DNA of 64,000 nucleotides from DASUPK01 sp963736305 (GCA_963736305.1 CAVTOD010000008.1:124001-188000), one strand, 5' to 3'. Counted from the first letter of the stretch, positions 8,458-17,416 are shown. Made by a program: numbers and translations. The notes: generated by a model not told the origin, from the letters alone.

Positions 8458-8492
8458 CCGCCCGGAGTTCGCCCCGGACGCTTCGGGTCCTC

Positions 8493-9968
8493 CTAGGGCA
8501 CCCGGTGGATCTCGAACAGGTTGGTGCCCATTTCCTGGGCCGGCAGACCCGCCGTGATCGCGATGAGATCGCCGGACTCCGCGATGCCCTGCTCGTGAGC
8601 GAGCTCCGCGCAATCGTCGAGCAGCTTTCGGATCGAGGTCCAGTCCTCCGCCTGCGTGGAGCTGATTCCGAAGAGGAGATTCATCCGCCGGACGGTCTGC
8701 AGCCGAGGCGAGACGGCCAGGACGGGCACCCTGGGCCGGTGCGCGGAGATCAGGCGCGCCGTCCGCCCGGAGTTCGTGGGGCAGATGATTGCCTTCAGGC
8801 CGAGCCGATAGCAGGCGGCGACGGCCACCTGCGCGACGGTCTCCGCGATGTCGTGCTCCTTCTCCTCGACCCGCGTGAACACCATCTCCCCGTACTTCAG
8901 CCGGAGCTCGGTCACCCGCGCAATCCGATCCATAACCCGGACGGACTCAACCGGGTGATCGCCGATCGCGGTCTCCTCGGAGAGCATCACCGCGTCGGTT
9001 CCGTCGTAGATCGCGTTGGCGACGTCGGTCACCTCTGCACGGGTCGGGCGCGAGGCGCGCACCATCGTCGCCAGCATCTGGGTTGCGGTGATCGCGGGCT
9101 TCGACGCCCGCCCGGCCAGCGCGATCAGCCGCTTCTGGGCGCCGGGCACCTCCTCGATCGGCAGCTCCACGCCGAGATCCCCGCGGGCGATCATGATTCC
9201 GCTGCCCGCCGCCTCGATGATCCCCTCGGCGCGCTCGGCCGCCTGAGGCTTCTCGATCTTGGCGATCAGCGGGATGTCGCCGTCGCGCTCCTTCACGCGG
9301 GCCTCGATCTTCTCCAGATCGGAGGGCCGGCGAACGAAGGAGACGGCGAGCAGGTCGATCCCGTTCTCGCAGGCGAAGTCGATCCACGGCTCGTCTGATG
9401 CTCCGGTCTCGGGCAGGTCGTGGTCGGCGCCCGGCAGGTTCACGCCCTGGTGGGAGCTGACGGCGCCGCCGGCCTCGACCTCGCAGGTGACCTCTCCGCC
9501 CTCGACGGAGAGGACCCGCAGCCGGACGCGGCCGTCGGCGAGGAAGACGGGGTCGCCTTCGCTCACCGCCTTCGCGAAGTCATCCCACTGGACGTTGAGC
9601 AGCTCGGCGTTCCCGGGCGTGCCGTTGGTCTCTCCCCTGAGGACCACGTTCGATCCGGAGTGGAGAACCGCGATGTCGCCCTCGAGGTCGCCAAGCCGGA
9701 GCTTGGGGCCCGGCAGGTCTCCCATGATCCCGACCTCCCGGCCGACCTCCTCGCTGACCGCGCGGATCCGGCGAACGTTCTCCGCCTGGTCCTCCGGCGT
9801 GCCGTGGGCGAAGTTGAGCCTGAATACGTCGACTCCCGCGTCGAAGAGCTCGCGCAGCACCTCGAGGGAGCTGCTCGCCGGTCCCACTGTCGCGACGATC
9901 TTGGTGCGTCGGGCGATATGCAAAGGCGCGCCGCCGGGCGGAACCCGCATTGAGGGGGACGAGGGCAT
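8493..9968 (-). CDS. pyk: Pyruvate kinase
   Basis: 491 residues, full length. It contains RRTKIVATVGPASSS at the N terminus, GDLPGPKLRLG, the catalytic-lysine and metal region IPLIAKIEKPQA, MIARGDLGVELP, and KPAITATQMLATMV, which corresponds to the family signature around the substrate loop. It converts phosphoenolpyruvate and ADP to pyruvate and ATP. Its ATG overlaps the stop of the upstream P-type ATPase gene in a TGATG junction at 9966-9970, implying one transcript and translational coupling, an unusual partner for a glycolytic enzyme. Confidence 0.95.
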   Translation of the reverse strand: MPSSPSMRVPPGGAPLHIARRTKIVATVGPASSSLEVLRELFDAGVDVFRLNFAHGTPEDQAENVRRIRAVSEEVGREVGIMGDLPGPKLRLGDLEGDIAVLHSGSNVVLRGETNGTPGNAELLNVQWDDFAKAVSEGDPVFLADGRVRLRVLSVEGGEVTCEVEAGGAVSSHQGVNLPGADHDLPETGASDEPWIDFACENGIDLLAVSFVRRPSDLEKIEARVKERDGDIPLIAKIEKPQAAERAEGIIEAAGSGIMIARGDLGVELPIEEVPGAQKRLIALAGRASKPAITATQMLATMVRASRPTRAEVTDVANAIYDGTDAVMLSEETAIGDHPVESVRVMDRIARVTELRLKYGEMVFTRVEEKEHDIAETVAQVAVAACYRLGLKAIICPTNSGRTARLISAHRPRVPVLAVSPRLQTVRRMNLLFGISSTQAEDWTSIRKLLDDCAELAHEQGIAESGDLIAITAGLPAQEMGTNLFEIHRVP

Positions 9969-12442
9969 CAGGACTGCCCCGAGGCCCGGGTCTGGGGGAC
10001 GGTGGCCGGCGCGACCTGCATCGCAGCCGTCACGCCTCCGGTCGGCGCTTCATCTGGAGGCGGTGGGCGATCCTCCAGCTGCTCGATCGCGGGGATCCGC
10101 CAGACCACGCTGGCCAGCACCAGCCCGGCCGCCGCCGAGAGCAGGGCGAGGAAGAGCTGGCCACCGCCCATGCGAGTGAGATCGAAGAAGTCCCGCACCG
10201 GCTCGACGGCGAGGATCAGCGCGTAGAGCGCGCCGAGCGCCGCGACCAGGGCCAGCATGTAGCTCTGGATTGCGATGTGCTCACGCCCCGGCCCGCGCTC
10301 GAGCAGCAGGATGAAGCAGAGACCGAGCACCACCAGCGTGGTGGTCGCGGCCGTCCGGCCGGCCTCCAGTGAGCCGCCGAAGACCGTGTCCACCAGGAAG
10401 AAGCTCGCCAGCGAGGCGGCGGCGATCGCCAGGCCGGCCGGCACCGCGAAGGCCGCGAGCGCTCTGAGCAGGCGGCCCCTATATAAGGGCCCGTCGCTCG
10501 GCGCCAGGGCGAGCACGAACGACGGGATCCCGATCGTCAGGAAGGCGGCAACCGTGAGCTGCCTGGGGAGGAACGGGAATGCCCAGCCCGGCACCGCCAC
10601 CAGTACGATCAGCGCCGCCGCGTAGACCGTCTTGGTCACGTAGAGCCGCCCGAGGCGGTGGATGTTGCGCGCGATGCGGCGCCCCTCGGCCACGGCACGG
10701 GGCAGCATCGAGAACTGATCCTTGAGCAGCACGATGTCCGCGATCCCCTTCGTGATCTGGCTGCCGGATCCCATCGCGACAGCCATCCGGGCGCGCTTCA
10801 GCGCCGGCACGTCATTTACCCCGTCTCCGATCATCGCGACGAACCGGCCGCGCTCGGCGAGCGCCGAGACCAGGGCCTTCTTCTGCTCCGGCCTGATGCG
10901 GCAGAAGATCGTGTTCTCCTCCGCGATGCGGGCGAGCGAGGCATGGTCTTCTGGGAGGTCATCGCCGGTGACGATGCCCGCGCCGACCGGGATGCCAACC
11001 GCGGAGGCGACCGCGGTGACGGTCTGCGGCGCGTCGCCCGAGATCAGCTTCAGGCCGATCTCGCGCTCGCGCATGTAGGCGATCGTCTCGCGGGCGTCCG
11101 GCCGCAGCGTCTCCTCGAGGACGATCAGGGCGAGCGGCGTGACCGCTGGCGGCGGATCCGAGTAGGGGTTGTCGGGCAGCCCGCCCGACGCGCGCCCGAA
11201 GGCCACGACCCGCCGGCCGGCGCGGGTGTTCGCCTCCAGGCTCTTCTGGAGCGGGACGGTGAGGGCAAGGGACCCGCGCGACATCAGGACGTCGGGCGCG
11301 CCGAGCACGTATGTCTCACCCCGTCCGAAGCTGAGCCCGCTCCACTTCCACTCCGATGAGAACGGCACCTCTGCGCGAACCCGCTCACCGGTGGCCGGAT
11401 AGTTCTCGGCGATCGCCTCGAGCGTGCGGTTTCGCTCTCCCGAGCTGGCGGCGAAGCGGGCCAGCGCCTGCTGGGCCATGCTCGCCTCGGAGGGATCGCT
11501 GACGTCGACCGAGACGAGCTCGAGCTCGCCGCTGGTCAGCGTCCCTGTCTTGTCGACGCAGATCGTGTCCACCGCCGCGAGCGCCTCGGTGGCACTCATC
11601 TGCTGCACCAGCGTGTCGCGCTTTGCGAGCCGCACGGCGGCGACGGCCAGGGTGACGCTCATCAGCAGAACGAGTCCCTCCGGAATCAGTGTGATCAGGC
11701 CGGCGGTGGCGGTCTGCGCGGCGTCGTGAATGGGGGTGCTGCGGGCCTGGAGGGCGAAGATCAGGATGACCGCGAGCGGGATCATCAGCCAGGTGCTCGC
11801 CTTCAGGACCAGGTTCACCTCGTCCTGGAGCGGGGAGGGCGGATGGCGGAAGGTGCGAGCCTCGCCCGCGACCTTCTCGGCGTAGCTGTCCTCGCGCACG
11901 GCGTCGACCTCGTAGTAGCCGGAGCCGGTGATGCAGAAGGCGGCCGACAGCGCTCGTTGGCCGACCCGCTTGCGGACGCCGTCCGCCTCGCCGGTGAGGA
12001 CCGACTCGTCGAGGGTGAGCCCCCGGCTCTCGGTCACCTCGCCGTCGGCGACCAGCTGGTCGCCGGGCTCGACGCGGATCCAGTCGCCGGGAACGATCTC
12101 CTCCGCTCGCAGCTCGACCAGCTCCCCGTCGCGGACGACCCGGGCCTTCGGCGCCACCAGCAGGGCGAGGTTCTCGAGCGTCTCCTTCGCCTTCAGCTCC
12201 TGTCTGATCCCGATGTAGCTGTTGATCACCGCGATGAATCCGAAGAGCGCATCGGCGAACAGCCCGAGCGCGAGCATGACCACGAAGAAGATCCCGATGA
12301 TCAGGTTGAAGAAGGTGAAGACGTTTCCGGCGACGATGCTGGCGATCGAGCGGCTCGTCCGATCCTCGATCGGACCGAGCTGGCGCAGCCGCTTCGCGGC
12401 TTCGTTGCTGGAGAGTCCCCCGGGGTGGCGCTGGTCGTTCAC
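9968..12442 (-). CDS. CtpE-like cation-transporting P-type ATPase
   Basis: 824 residues from the GTG at 12442. The open frame continues far upstream, but that part is antisense to the RES and antitoxin genes and looks non-coding. It shows the actuator LTGEAD, the phosphorylation site DKTGTLT, the IPEGLVLLMSV helix, MIGDGVNDVPALK, and 8-10 hydrophobic helices. Order and sequence (NVFTFFNLIIG, SYIGIRQELKAKETL, TKTVYAAALIVL) resemble mycobacterial CtpE, a calcium-uptake ATPase, so Ca2+ is the most likely ion; this is inference. It is translationally coupled to pyk downstream. Confidence 0.88.
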   Translation of the reverse strand: MNDQRHPGGLSSNEAAKRLRQLGPIEDRTSRSIASIVAGNVFTFFNLIIGIFFVVMLALGLFADALFGFIAVINSYIGIRQELKAKETLENLALLVAPKARVVRDGELVELRAEEIVPGDWIRVEPGDQLVADGEVTESRGLTLDESVLTGEADGVRKRVGQRALSAAFCITGSGYYEVDAVREDSYAEKVAGEARTFRHPPSPLQDEVNLVLKASTWLMIPLAVILIFALQARSTPIHDAAQTATAGLITLIPEGLVLLMSVTLAVAAVRLAKRDTLVQQMSATEALAAVDTICVDKTGTLTSGELELVSVDVSDPSEASMAQQALARFAASSGERNRTLEAIAENYPATGERVRAEVPFSSEWKWSGLSFGRGETYVLGAPDVLMSRGSLALTVPLQKSLEANTRAGRRVVAFGRASGGLPDNPYSDPPPAVTPLALIVLEETLRPDARETIAYMREREIGLKLISGDAPQTVTAVASAVGIPVGAGIVTGDDLPEDHASLARIAEENTIFCRIRPEQKKALVSALAERGRFVAMIGDGVNDVPALKRARMAVAMGSGSQITKGIADIVLLKDQFSMLPRAVAEGRRIARNIHRLGRLYVTKTVYAAALIVLVAVPGWAFPFLPRQLTVAAFLTIGIPSFVLALAPSDGPLYRGRLLRALAAFAVPAGLAIAAASLASFFLVDTVFGGSLEAGRTAATTTLVVLGLCFILLLERGPGREHIAIQSYMLALVAALGALYALILAVEPVRDFFDLTRMGGGQLFLALLSAAAGLVLASVVWRIPAIEQLEDRPPPPDEAPTGGVTAAMQVAPATVPQTRASGQS

Positions 12443-12477
12443 TGCCGCATTGTTAGCGAAGCGGGGCGGCGTGAATG

Positions 12478-13002
12478 TCAAGCGTCCGGAGCCGGGTCCC
12501 AGAACCATTCGTCGAAGCGCCTGATCGCGCCGCGGCGAAGGCGTCGCCGGCCGAAATAGGCGAGCTCCTCGCCCTCCACCACGGCGCTGCGGGCGGCCAC
12601 TCCGGGAAGCCCGGCCTCCCTGGCCCGGAGGCCGATCGGCTGGCAGCGGCTGTGCGGCACGATTCTGCGGCGGCCGTCGCGCGGATAGGTCGGCGGGAGA
12701 CCGGCGTCCCTGCAACCCGCGTCGGTGACGACGTTCAGATAGCGATCCTCGGGAACAGTGGTCCGCACGAGCACCGGCCCGGCCTCTGGTCTCAGGTCCT
12801 CGGGGCCGTAGGGCTGGCGCTCCAGCCGCCGGTAGACGTTGGCGCGGGCGACCGCCACGGCCTGGCAGAGGTAGACGACAGGGAACGACTCGGGCGGGTT
12901 CCAGCGGCCGCCGCGCTCCGCGGCGTAGCGGCCGTCGAGGGGGTCGTCCCAATCCGGATCCGCGACCCGCAGATACGGCCCGCCCCGCCGGATCGTTCTC
13001 AT
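12478..13002 (-). CDS. RES-domain toxin (NAD+-targeting, MbcT/Res family)
   Basis: 174 residues. The RES family signature is visible: YLRVADP near the start, GRYAAERGGRWNPPES with the conserved Arg and Gly-Gly-Arg-Trp-Asn, VVYLC, and a late EEL/FDEWFWDP tail. Known family members deplete NAD+ as type II toxins. The gene follows the Xre-type antitoxin gene by 3 bp on the same strand, the standard order antitoxin then toxin for Res-Xre modules. Confidence 0.85.
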   Translation of the reverse strand: MRTIRRGGPYLRVADPDWDDPLDGRYAAERGGRWNPPESFPVVYLCQAVAVARANVYRRLERQPYGPEDLRPEAGPVLVRTTVPEDRYLNVVTDAGCRDAGLPPTYPRDGRRRIVPHSRCQPIGLRAREAGLPGVAARSAVVEGEELAYFGRRRLRRGAIRRFDEWFWDPAPDA

Positions 13003-13005
13003 GAA

Positions 13006-13344
13006 CTAGCCCGTCGAGGCCCAGTCGAACGACCGGCGCACCTTCGCCTGCAGATCGTCCTGGCGGTCCCGCTCGATCATTTCGAGCATCGAGAGGCCGC
13101 CGTAGGCCTTGGCCGGCCGCCGGGCGATTCCCGGGATCCGCTCTGCCTTCAGCCGGTGGTGCAGCAGGTCGCAGATCGCCGCCACGGTCGTGACCTTCGC
13201 CATCCGGTTCGAAGGGACACCCCGCTCGCGCCACTGGCCGACCGCCTGCCGGCTGACCCCGAAGAGGCGCCCCAGCTCGGTCTCAGAGAGCTCGAGCGTC
13301 TCGGCGATCGGATCGAGCAGGGTGGGAGTGAGGACCGGGCTCAT
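13006..13344 (-). CDS. Xre/MbcA-type antitoxin with HTH and DUF2384-like C terminus
   Basis: 112 residues. The helix-turn-helix is LSETELGRLFGVSRQAVGQW (about residues 19-38), and the C terminus GGLSMLEMIERDRQDDL corresponds to the toxin-blocking region of MbcA/ParS/Xre antitoxins. It should neutralise the RES protein encoded 3 bp downstream and repress its own promoter. The ATG is preceded at 9 nt by TAGAGT, with a 7-bp direct repeat next to it that is a candidate operator. Confidence 0.82.
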   Translation of the reverse strand: MSPVLTPTLLDPIAETLELSETELGRLFGVSRQAVGQWRERGVPSNRMAKVTTVAAICDLLHHRLKAERIPGIARRPAKAYGGLSMLEMIERDRQDDLQAKVRRSFDWASTG

Positions 13345-13526
13345 CGTGTCCAGACTCTAGCGCAAGCATTCCGCAAGCCCAGCCCACTCCCGTAGAGCCC
13401 GGCTCCTTCCCGCTCGCGCTCCAGCTCCCTGTAGCGCTCCAGCAGGTGCTCGGCCTGCTTGGCGCGATGTTCCATCTGATCAGGCGTCATCGCCTTCTCT
13501 TCGGCCTCGCGCCGCAGCTTCTTCAC
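13341..13526 (-). CDS. Possible small helical protein upstream of the antitoxin (uncertain)
   Basis: A 61-codon frame from GTG 13526 (or 49 codons from ATG 13490) encodes a highly charged helix (DQMEHRAKQAEHLLERYREL) and ends with an ATGA overlap on the antitoxin start. The last 15 codons run through the antitoxin promoter and use rare codons, which argues against a long-standing gene. It may be a real small coupled gene, a remnant, or chance. Confidence 0.3.
   Translation of the reverse strand: MKKLRREAEEKAMTPDQMEHRAKQAEHLLERYRELEREREGAGLYGSGLGLRNACARVWTR
13354..13378 (-). promoter_or_regulatory. Promoter and candidate operator of the RES/Xre pair
   Basis: On the minus strand a TAGAGT -10 (13354-13359) lies 9 nt before the antitoxin ATG. 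Directly upstream, the heptamer GCTTGCG occurs twice (13361-13367 and 13372-13378 in plus coordinates), spaced exactly 11 bp, one helical turn. This is a plausible autorepression site for the HTH antitoxin. Confidence 0.45.
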
Positions 13527-13605
13527 CCGAATAGTGAGGACGCGATTTCTGTCCAGTCCCGGTTTTCTCGCTTGACCCGCCCGCGCAGCGGCCGAGTCAA
13601 CCGGC

Positions 13606-14709
13606 GTGTCGTTACTGGCCAGGCGAATCGCCCTTCTCCTGCTCACCGCCGCTGTCGCCGGCGGGATGCTGGCTCTGCCGGTGAGCGCGAAGACGGGCCC
13701 GGTGGCGTCCGCGAGCAAGTGCAAGAAGGCGAAGAAGGGTAAGCGCCGCCAGAAGAAGAAGTGCAACGGCTCGAACCCCTCGGCGGCGACCCTGCCCGGC
13801 CAGTCAACGCACGCGACCCCGACGCCGCCCGTCGTTCCACCGGTCCTTCGGGTCAACAGCCTGGGGGTCACCGACAACCCGGTCCTCGCCGGCACGCCCA
13901 CCCAGGGTCAGGTCACGATAAGCGGGGTCGCCCGCTCCGGCGGCCAGCCGGTGAGCCTGAGCAGCGACTCGGGCCGTGCGAGCGTGCCCTCCTCCGTGAT
14001 CGTCGCGCCGGGGCAGACCACGGCGACCTTCCAGGTCACCACCACCACGGGGACGGCGACCACCACCACGCTGACGGCATCGATCGGCGGAAGCAGCGTC
14101 AACGCCTCGCTCCAGGTCGTCGCCGCCCCTAGCGTCGCCTCCGTGGCGCTCGAGAAGCAGTGCCTCACCGGCCCCGGCAGCTTCGGCGCGAACCGGGTGA
14201 CGCTCGACGTTGCGCCGGAAACGGACACCGTGGTCGACCTCTCGAGCGATGACCTGACCTCACTCACCGTGCCGGCGAACGTCACCGTTCCGTCCGGCTC
14301 GAAGAGCGCACTCTTCGCGGTGACGACCCTTCTGCCGACCGTGTCCCCGGCGACGGTGACGGCGAGCCTGGGCACCTCCTCGGCGAACGACTTCGCATCG
14401 GTGTTCGTGACGATCCCGAACCCCCCGGCTGTCAGCGACCTCACGGTGCAACCCAACTCCGTGACCATCGGGGACACCCCGCTCGGGACGGTCAGCCTTG
14501 CCTGCGAGGCGCCGCCGGGAGGAACGACGGTAAGCCTCTCCAGCAGCCCCGCCGGCCTGACCGTTCCACCGACGGTGCTCGTCCCGGCGGGCAGCCTGAG
14601 CGCCACGTTCCAGATCACCGCCGCCGCAACCGGGGACTTCACCGTGACCGCCACCGACGCCAACGGCACGAAACAGGCGCCGCTGCACGTCGACAACCTG
14701 GCCTCCTAG
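13606..14709 (+). CDS. Secreted protein with tandem Ig-like beta domains
   Basis: 367 residues, GTG start. A signal peptide (RRIALLLLTAAVAGGMLALPVSA) is followed by a very basic stretch bounded by two cysteines (CKKAKKGKRRQKKKC, about residues 38-52), a Thr/Pro linker, and about three repeats of an Ig-like module. Each repeat has a valine-proline strand and a PxG(x)nA(T)F pattern (VIVAPGQTTATFQV, VTVPSGSKSALFAV, VLVPAGSLSATFQI). Probably cell-surface or extracellular and structural. No enzyme motif. The Cys-basic-Cys segment recurs in two other exported proteins of this window. Confidence 0.7.
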   Translation: MSLLARRIALLLLTAAVAGGMLALPVSAKTGPVASASKCKKAKKGKRRQKKKCNGSNPSAATLPGQSTHATPTPPVVPPVLRVNSLGVTDNPVLAGTPTQGQVTISGVARSGGQPVSLSSDSGRASVPSSVIVAPGQTTATFQVTTTTGTATTTTLTASIGGSSVNASLQVVAAPSVASVALEKQCLTGPGSFGANRVTLDVAPETDTVVDLSSDDLTSLTVPANVTVPSGSKSALFAVTTLLPTVSPATVTASLGTSSANDFASVFVTIPNPPAVSDLTVQPNSVTIGDTPLGTVSLACEAPPGGTTVSLSSSPAGLTVPPTVLVPAGSLSATFQITAAATGDFTVTATDANGTKQAPLHVDNLAS

Positions 14710-14724
14710 CCCGGCCTGAATCAC

Positions 14725-14730
14725 TAGGGT
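14725..14730 (+). promoter_or_regulatory. -10 element of the LLM oxidoreductase gene
   Basis: TAGGGT, 10 nt before the ATG at 14741. Confidence 0.45.
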
Positions 14731-14740
14731 TTGCGCGCAC

Positions 14741-15817
14741 ATGGGTTTGAAGCTTGGACTCAACCTCGGCTACTGGGGCATCGGGCCCCAGGGAGACGAG
14801 GCGACCGACATCGTGCTCGCCGCCGAGCGCGCCGGCTTCGATTCGGTCTGGGCGGCCGAGTCCTACGGCTCGGACGCGGTCAGCGTCCTCGCCTACCTAG
14901 CCGCGAAGACCGAGACGATCCAGCTCGGCGCCGCGATCCTCCAGGTCCCGGCTCGCCAGCCCGCCGCGGCCGCGATGGCCGGCGTCACGATCGACACGCT
15001 CTCCGGCGGCCGCTTCATCTTCGGATTCGGTCCGTCCGGGCCGCAGGTCTCTGAGGGCTGGTACGGCGTCCCGTACGAGAAGCCATGGGGCCGCACCCGC
15101 GAGTACGTCGAGGTCGTCAAGCAGATCGTCGCCCGCGACGGCAGGCTCGAATACGAGGGCAAGCACTACAAGCTGCCGCTGACCGAAGGGGAGGGCGTCA
15201 CCGGTCAGGGCAAGGCGCTGAAGCTCAACGTCCACCCGCTTCGCAACGACATCCCCGTCTATCTCGGCGCCATCGGCCGCAAGTCGGTCGAGCTGGCAGC
15301 CGAGATCGCCGACGGCTGGATCCCGATCTTCTTCTCCGTCGACAAGTGGGAGGACGCCTGGGGCGAGCACATCGAGGCCGGCCTCTCGAAGGGCGGCCGG
15401 ACGCGCGAGGACTTCGCGGTCTCGCCCTCGGTGCAGGTGGCGATCGACGGCGACCTCGACGCCGCCCGGGGCCTGGTCAAGGCGGGCCTGCTGCTCTACC
15501 TCGGCGGCATGGGCTCCAAGAAGACGAACTTCTACGCCGACCTGACCCGCCGCTTCGGCTTCGCGGAGGTCGCCGACGAGGTGCAGTCTCTCTACCTCGA
15601 CGGCAAGCGCGAGGAGGCCTACGCCGCGATCCCGGACGAGCTCGTCGACGCGACCGCCATGATCGGCACCGAGGACGAGGTTGCCGAGCGCGTCAAGCGC
15701 TTCGCCGACGCCGGCGTGGACCGGATGATCGTCTCGCCGATGCACGGCAACGCCGAGGAGAACACCCGCACGCTCGAGAAGCTCGCCGACATGGTCGGCG
15801 CCGGCTCCCCCGCGTAG
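14741..15817 (+). CDS. LLM-class F420-dependent oxidoreductase
   Basis: 358 residues with the TIM-barrel luciferase-like signature: KLGLNLGYWG at strand 1, AAERAGFDSVWAAESYG, LGAAILQVPARQPAAAAM, and GRFIFGFGPSGPQVSEGWYG. This arrangement is typical of coenzyme F420-dependent members in actinobacteria rather than FMN luciferases. The substrate is not predictable. The SnoaL-like gene follows after 9 bp with its own -10 element. Confidence 0.85.
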   Translation: MGLKLGLNLGYWGIGPQGDEATDIVLAAERAGFDSVWAAESYGSDAVSVLAYLAAKTETIQLGAAILQVPARQPAAAAMAGVTIDTLSGGRFIFGFGPSGPQVSEGWYGVPYEKPWGRTREYVEVVKQIVARDGRLEYEGKHYKLPLTEGEGVTGQGKALKLNVHPLRNDIPVYLGAIGRKSVELAAEIADGWIPIFFSVDKWEDAWGEHIEAGLSKGGRTREDFAVSPSVQVAIDGDLDAARGLVKAGLLLYLGGMGSKKTNFYADLTRRFGFAEVADEVQSLYLDGKREEAYAAIPDELVDATAMIGTEDEVAERVKRFADAGVDRMIVSPMHGNAEENTRTLEKLADMVGAGSPA

Positions 15818-15820
15818 ATT
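15815..15820 (+). promoter_or_regulatory. -10 element of the SnoaL-like gene
   Basis: TAGATT overlapping the stop codon of the upstream gene, 6 nt before the GTG at 15827. Confidence 0.4.
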
Positions 15821-15826
15821 CACTGC

Positions 15827-16252
15827 GTGCCGCCGAACGCAGTTGATGTCCTTCGAGAGCAGTTCGCAGCCACGAACGAGCGCGACTTCCAGCGCGCGAT
15901 GAGCTACTACGCCGACGACGTCGTCTTGGTTGTCGAGGAGGGCTTCCTTATTACCGGGACCTTCGAGGGCAAGGAGGCGGTTGGGGAGTGGTACGGCGAC
16001 TGGTTTCGGGCGTTCGGCACGGACTATCGCTTCGAGATCGAGGAGATCCGCGAGCTCCGGCCAGGTCTCGTGTTCATGACCGCGAGGTACGGGGGCAGCG
16101 GCCGCGCCAGCGGTGTGGAGGTCACTGACCGGCGTGCGTATCTGTACCGCGTCGAGGACGGCAAGATCACGCGTATCCAGCTCTTCCTCACATCCGGAGG
16201 AGCGATCGAGGCCGCCTCGCTACCGGAGTGGTCGAAAGGCGAAACCGACTAG
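15827..16252 (+). CDS. NTF2-fold (SnoaL-like) protein
   Basis: 141 residues. VLREQFAATNERDFQRAMSYYADDVVLV, GTFEGKEAVGEWYGDWFRAF and the closing GKITRIQLF strand follow the cone-shaped SnoaL/NTF2-like pattern. Such proteins are small-molecule isomerases, cyclases or binding domains; no specific role can be given. GTG start with a -10 6 nt upstream. A second NTF2-like protein is at 47145. Confidence 0.72.
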   Translation: MPPNAVDVLREQFAATNERDFQRAMSYYADDVVLVVEEGFLITGTFEGKEAVGEWYGDWFRAFGTDYRFEIEEIRELRPGLVFMTARYGGSGRASGVEVTDRRAYLYRVEDGKITRIQLFLTSGGAIEAASLPEWSKGETD

Positions 16253-16255
16253 ATT
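16250..16255 (+). promoter_or_regulatory. -10 element of the pnt operon
   Basis: TAGATT overlapping the SnoaL stop, 39 nt before the pntAA ATG. Unlike most promoters here it would give a leader of about 33 nt, with a purine-rich AGGGGGA at about 16276 as possible ribosome binding site. Confidence 0.4.
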
Positions 16256-16294
16256 GCTCGGCTCAATCCCCGCGCAGGGGGACGTGAATCGTCC

Positions 16295-17416
16295 ATGAAA
16301 ATCGGAGTCCCAAAGGAGACCGCAGAGGGAGAGCGCCGGGTGGCGCTGGTCCCGGACGTGGTCAAAGCGCTCACCTCCAAGGAGATCGAGGTCGCGGTCG
16401 AGGCGGGCGCGGGGGAGGGTGCCTCGCATCCGGACTCCGAGTACTCGGACGCCGGTGCGAAGGTCGGCGACGACCCCTGGGGCGCCGAAGTCGTCCTCAA
16501 GGTCACGCCTCCGACCGAGGAGGAGGTCGGCCGCCTGAAGCAGGGCCAGATCCTGATCGGATTCCTCGAGCCGCTGACGAACCCGGCTCTCGCCAAGTCG
16601 CTCGCCGGCGCCGGCGTCACCAGCCTCGCGATGGAGGCGATCCCCCGGATCACGCGCGCCCAGTCGATGGACGCCCTCTCCTCCCAGGCCAACCTGGGTG
16701 GCTACATGTCCGTCCTGATCGCCGCACGGGAGTCCGGCAAGCTCTTCCCGATGATGACCACGGCCGCCGGGACGATCCCGCCCGCCAAAATCCTCGTCCT
16801 CGGCGCCGGGGTCGCCGGCCTCCAGGCGATCGCCACGGCCAAGCGGCTCGGCGGCGTCGTCACAGGCTTCGACGTCCGCTCTGTCGTCAAGGAGCAGGTG
16901 GCCTCCCTCGGCGGCCGCTTCCTCGAGGTCGAGGCGGTCAAGGACGCCGAGGGAGAGGGCGGCTACGCGCGACCGCTCACCGACGAGGAGAACGAACAGC
17001 TTCGGCGCGAGCTCGGTGAGGCCGCCAAGCGCCAGGACGTGATCATCACCACCGCTCAGATCCCCGGCCGGCCGGCGCCGCGCCTGATCACCGCCGACGC
17101 CGTCAAGAGCATGGCCCCGGGCTCGGTGATCATCGACCTCGCCGCCGAGACCGGCGGCAACGTCGAGGGCTCTGTGCCCGGCGAGACCGTCGACCAGGAC
17201 GGCGTCAAGATCATCGGCCCGAAGAATCTCCCGAGCCAGATGGCCGGCAACGCCTCGGCCCTCTACGCGAAGAACCTTCAGAACCTGGTCGAGCTTCTGG
17301 TCACCGAAGAGGGGGACCTCAAGGTCGACACCGAGGACGAGGTGATCGCCGGGGCGCTGCTCACCAAGGACGGCGAGATCGTCAACGAGAGAGCCAAGGA
17401 GGCCGCTTCGTCATGA
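16295..17416 (+). CDS. pntAA: NAD(P) transhydrogenase subunit alpha part 1 (NAD-binding)
   Basis: 373 residues. KIGVPKETAEGERRVALVP is the alanine dehydrogenase/PNT N-terminal signature. PPAKILVLGAGVAGLQAIA (about residue 160) is the NAD-binding Rossmann loop, and SMAPGSVIIDLAAETGGN follows. This soluble domain I passes hydride between NAD(H) and NADP(H) in the proton-translocating transhydrogenase. The gene overlaps pntAB by ATGA. As in many actinobacteria, subunit alpha is split into two genes. Confidence 0.95.
   Translation: MKIGVPKETAEGERRVALVPDVVKALTSKEIEVAVEAGAGEGASHPDSEYSDAGAKVGDDPWGAEVVLKVTPPTEEEVGRLKQGQILIGFLEPLTNPALAKSLAGAGVTSLAMEAIPRITRAQSMDALSSQANLGGYMSVLIAARESGKLFPMMTTAAGTIPPAKILVLGAGVAGLQAIATAKRLGGVVTGFDVRSVVKEQVASLGGRFLEVEAVKDAEGEGGYARPLTDEENEQLRRELGEAAKRQDVIITTAQIPGRPAPRLITADAVKSMAPGSVIIDLAAETGGNVEGSVPGETVDQDGVKIIGPKNLPSQMAGNASALYAKNLQNLVELLVTEEGDLKVDTEDEVIAGALLTKDGEIVNERAKEAASS

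Noticed and set aside
12443..13234. 264-codon N-terminal extension of the CtpE-like ATPase
   Set aside because: It overlaps the RES and Xre genes in another frame and is Arg/Gly/Pro-rich without helices; the family starts at the GTG 12442.
13641..13901. Minus-strand continuation of the small frame upstream of the antitoxin
   Set aside because: It lies antisense to the signal peptide and basic segment of the secreted Ig-like protein; only the part after the GTG 13526 has any protein-like character.
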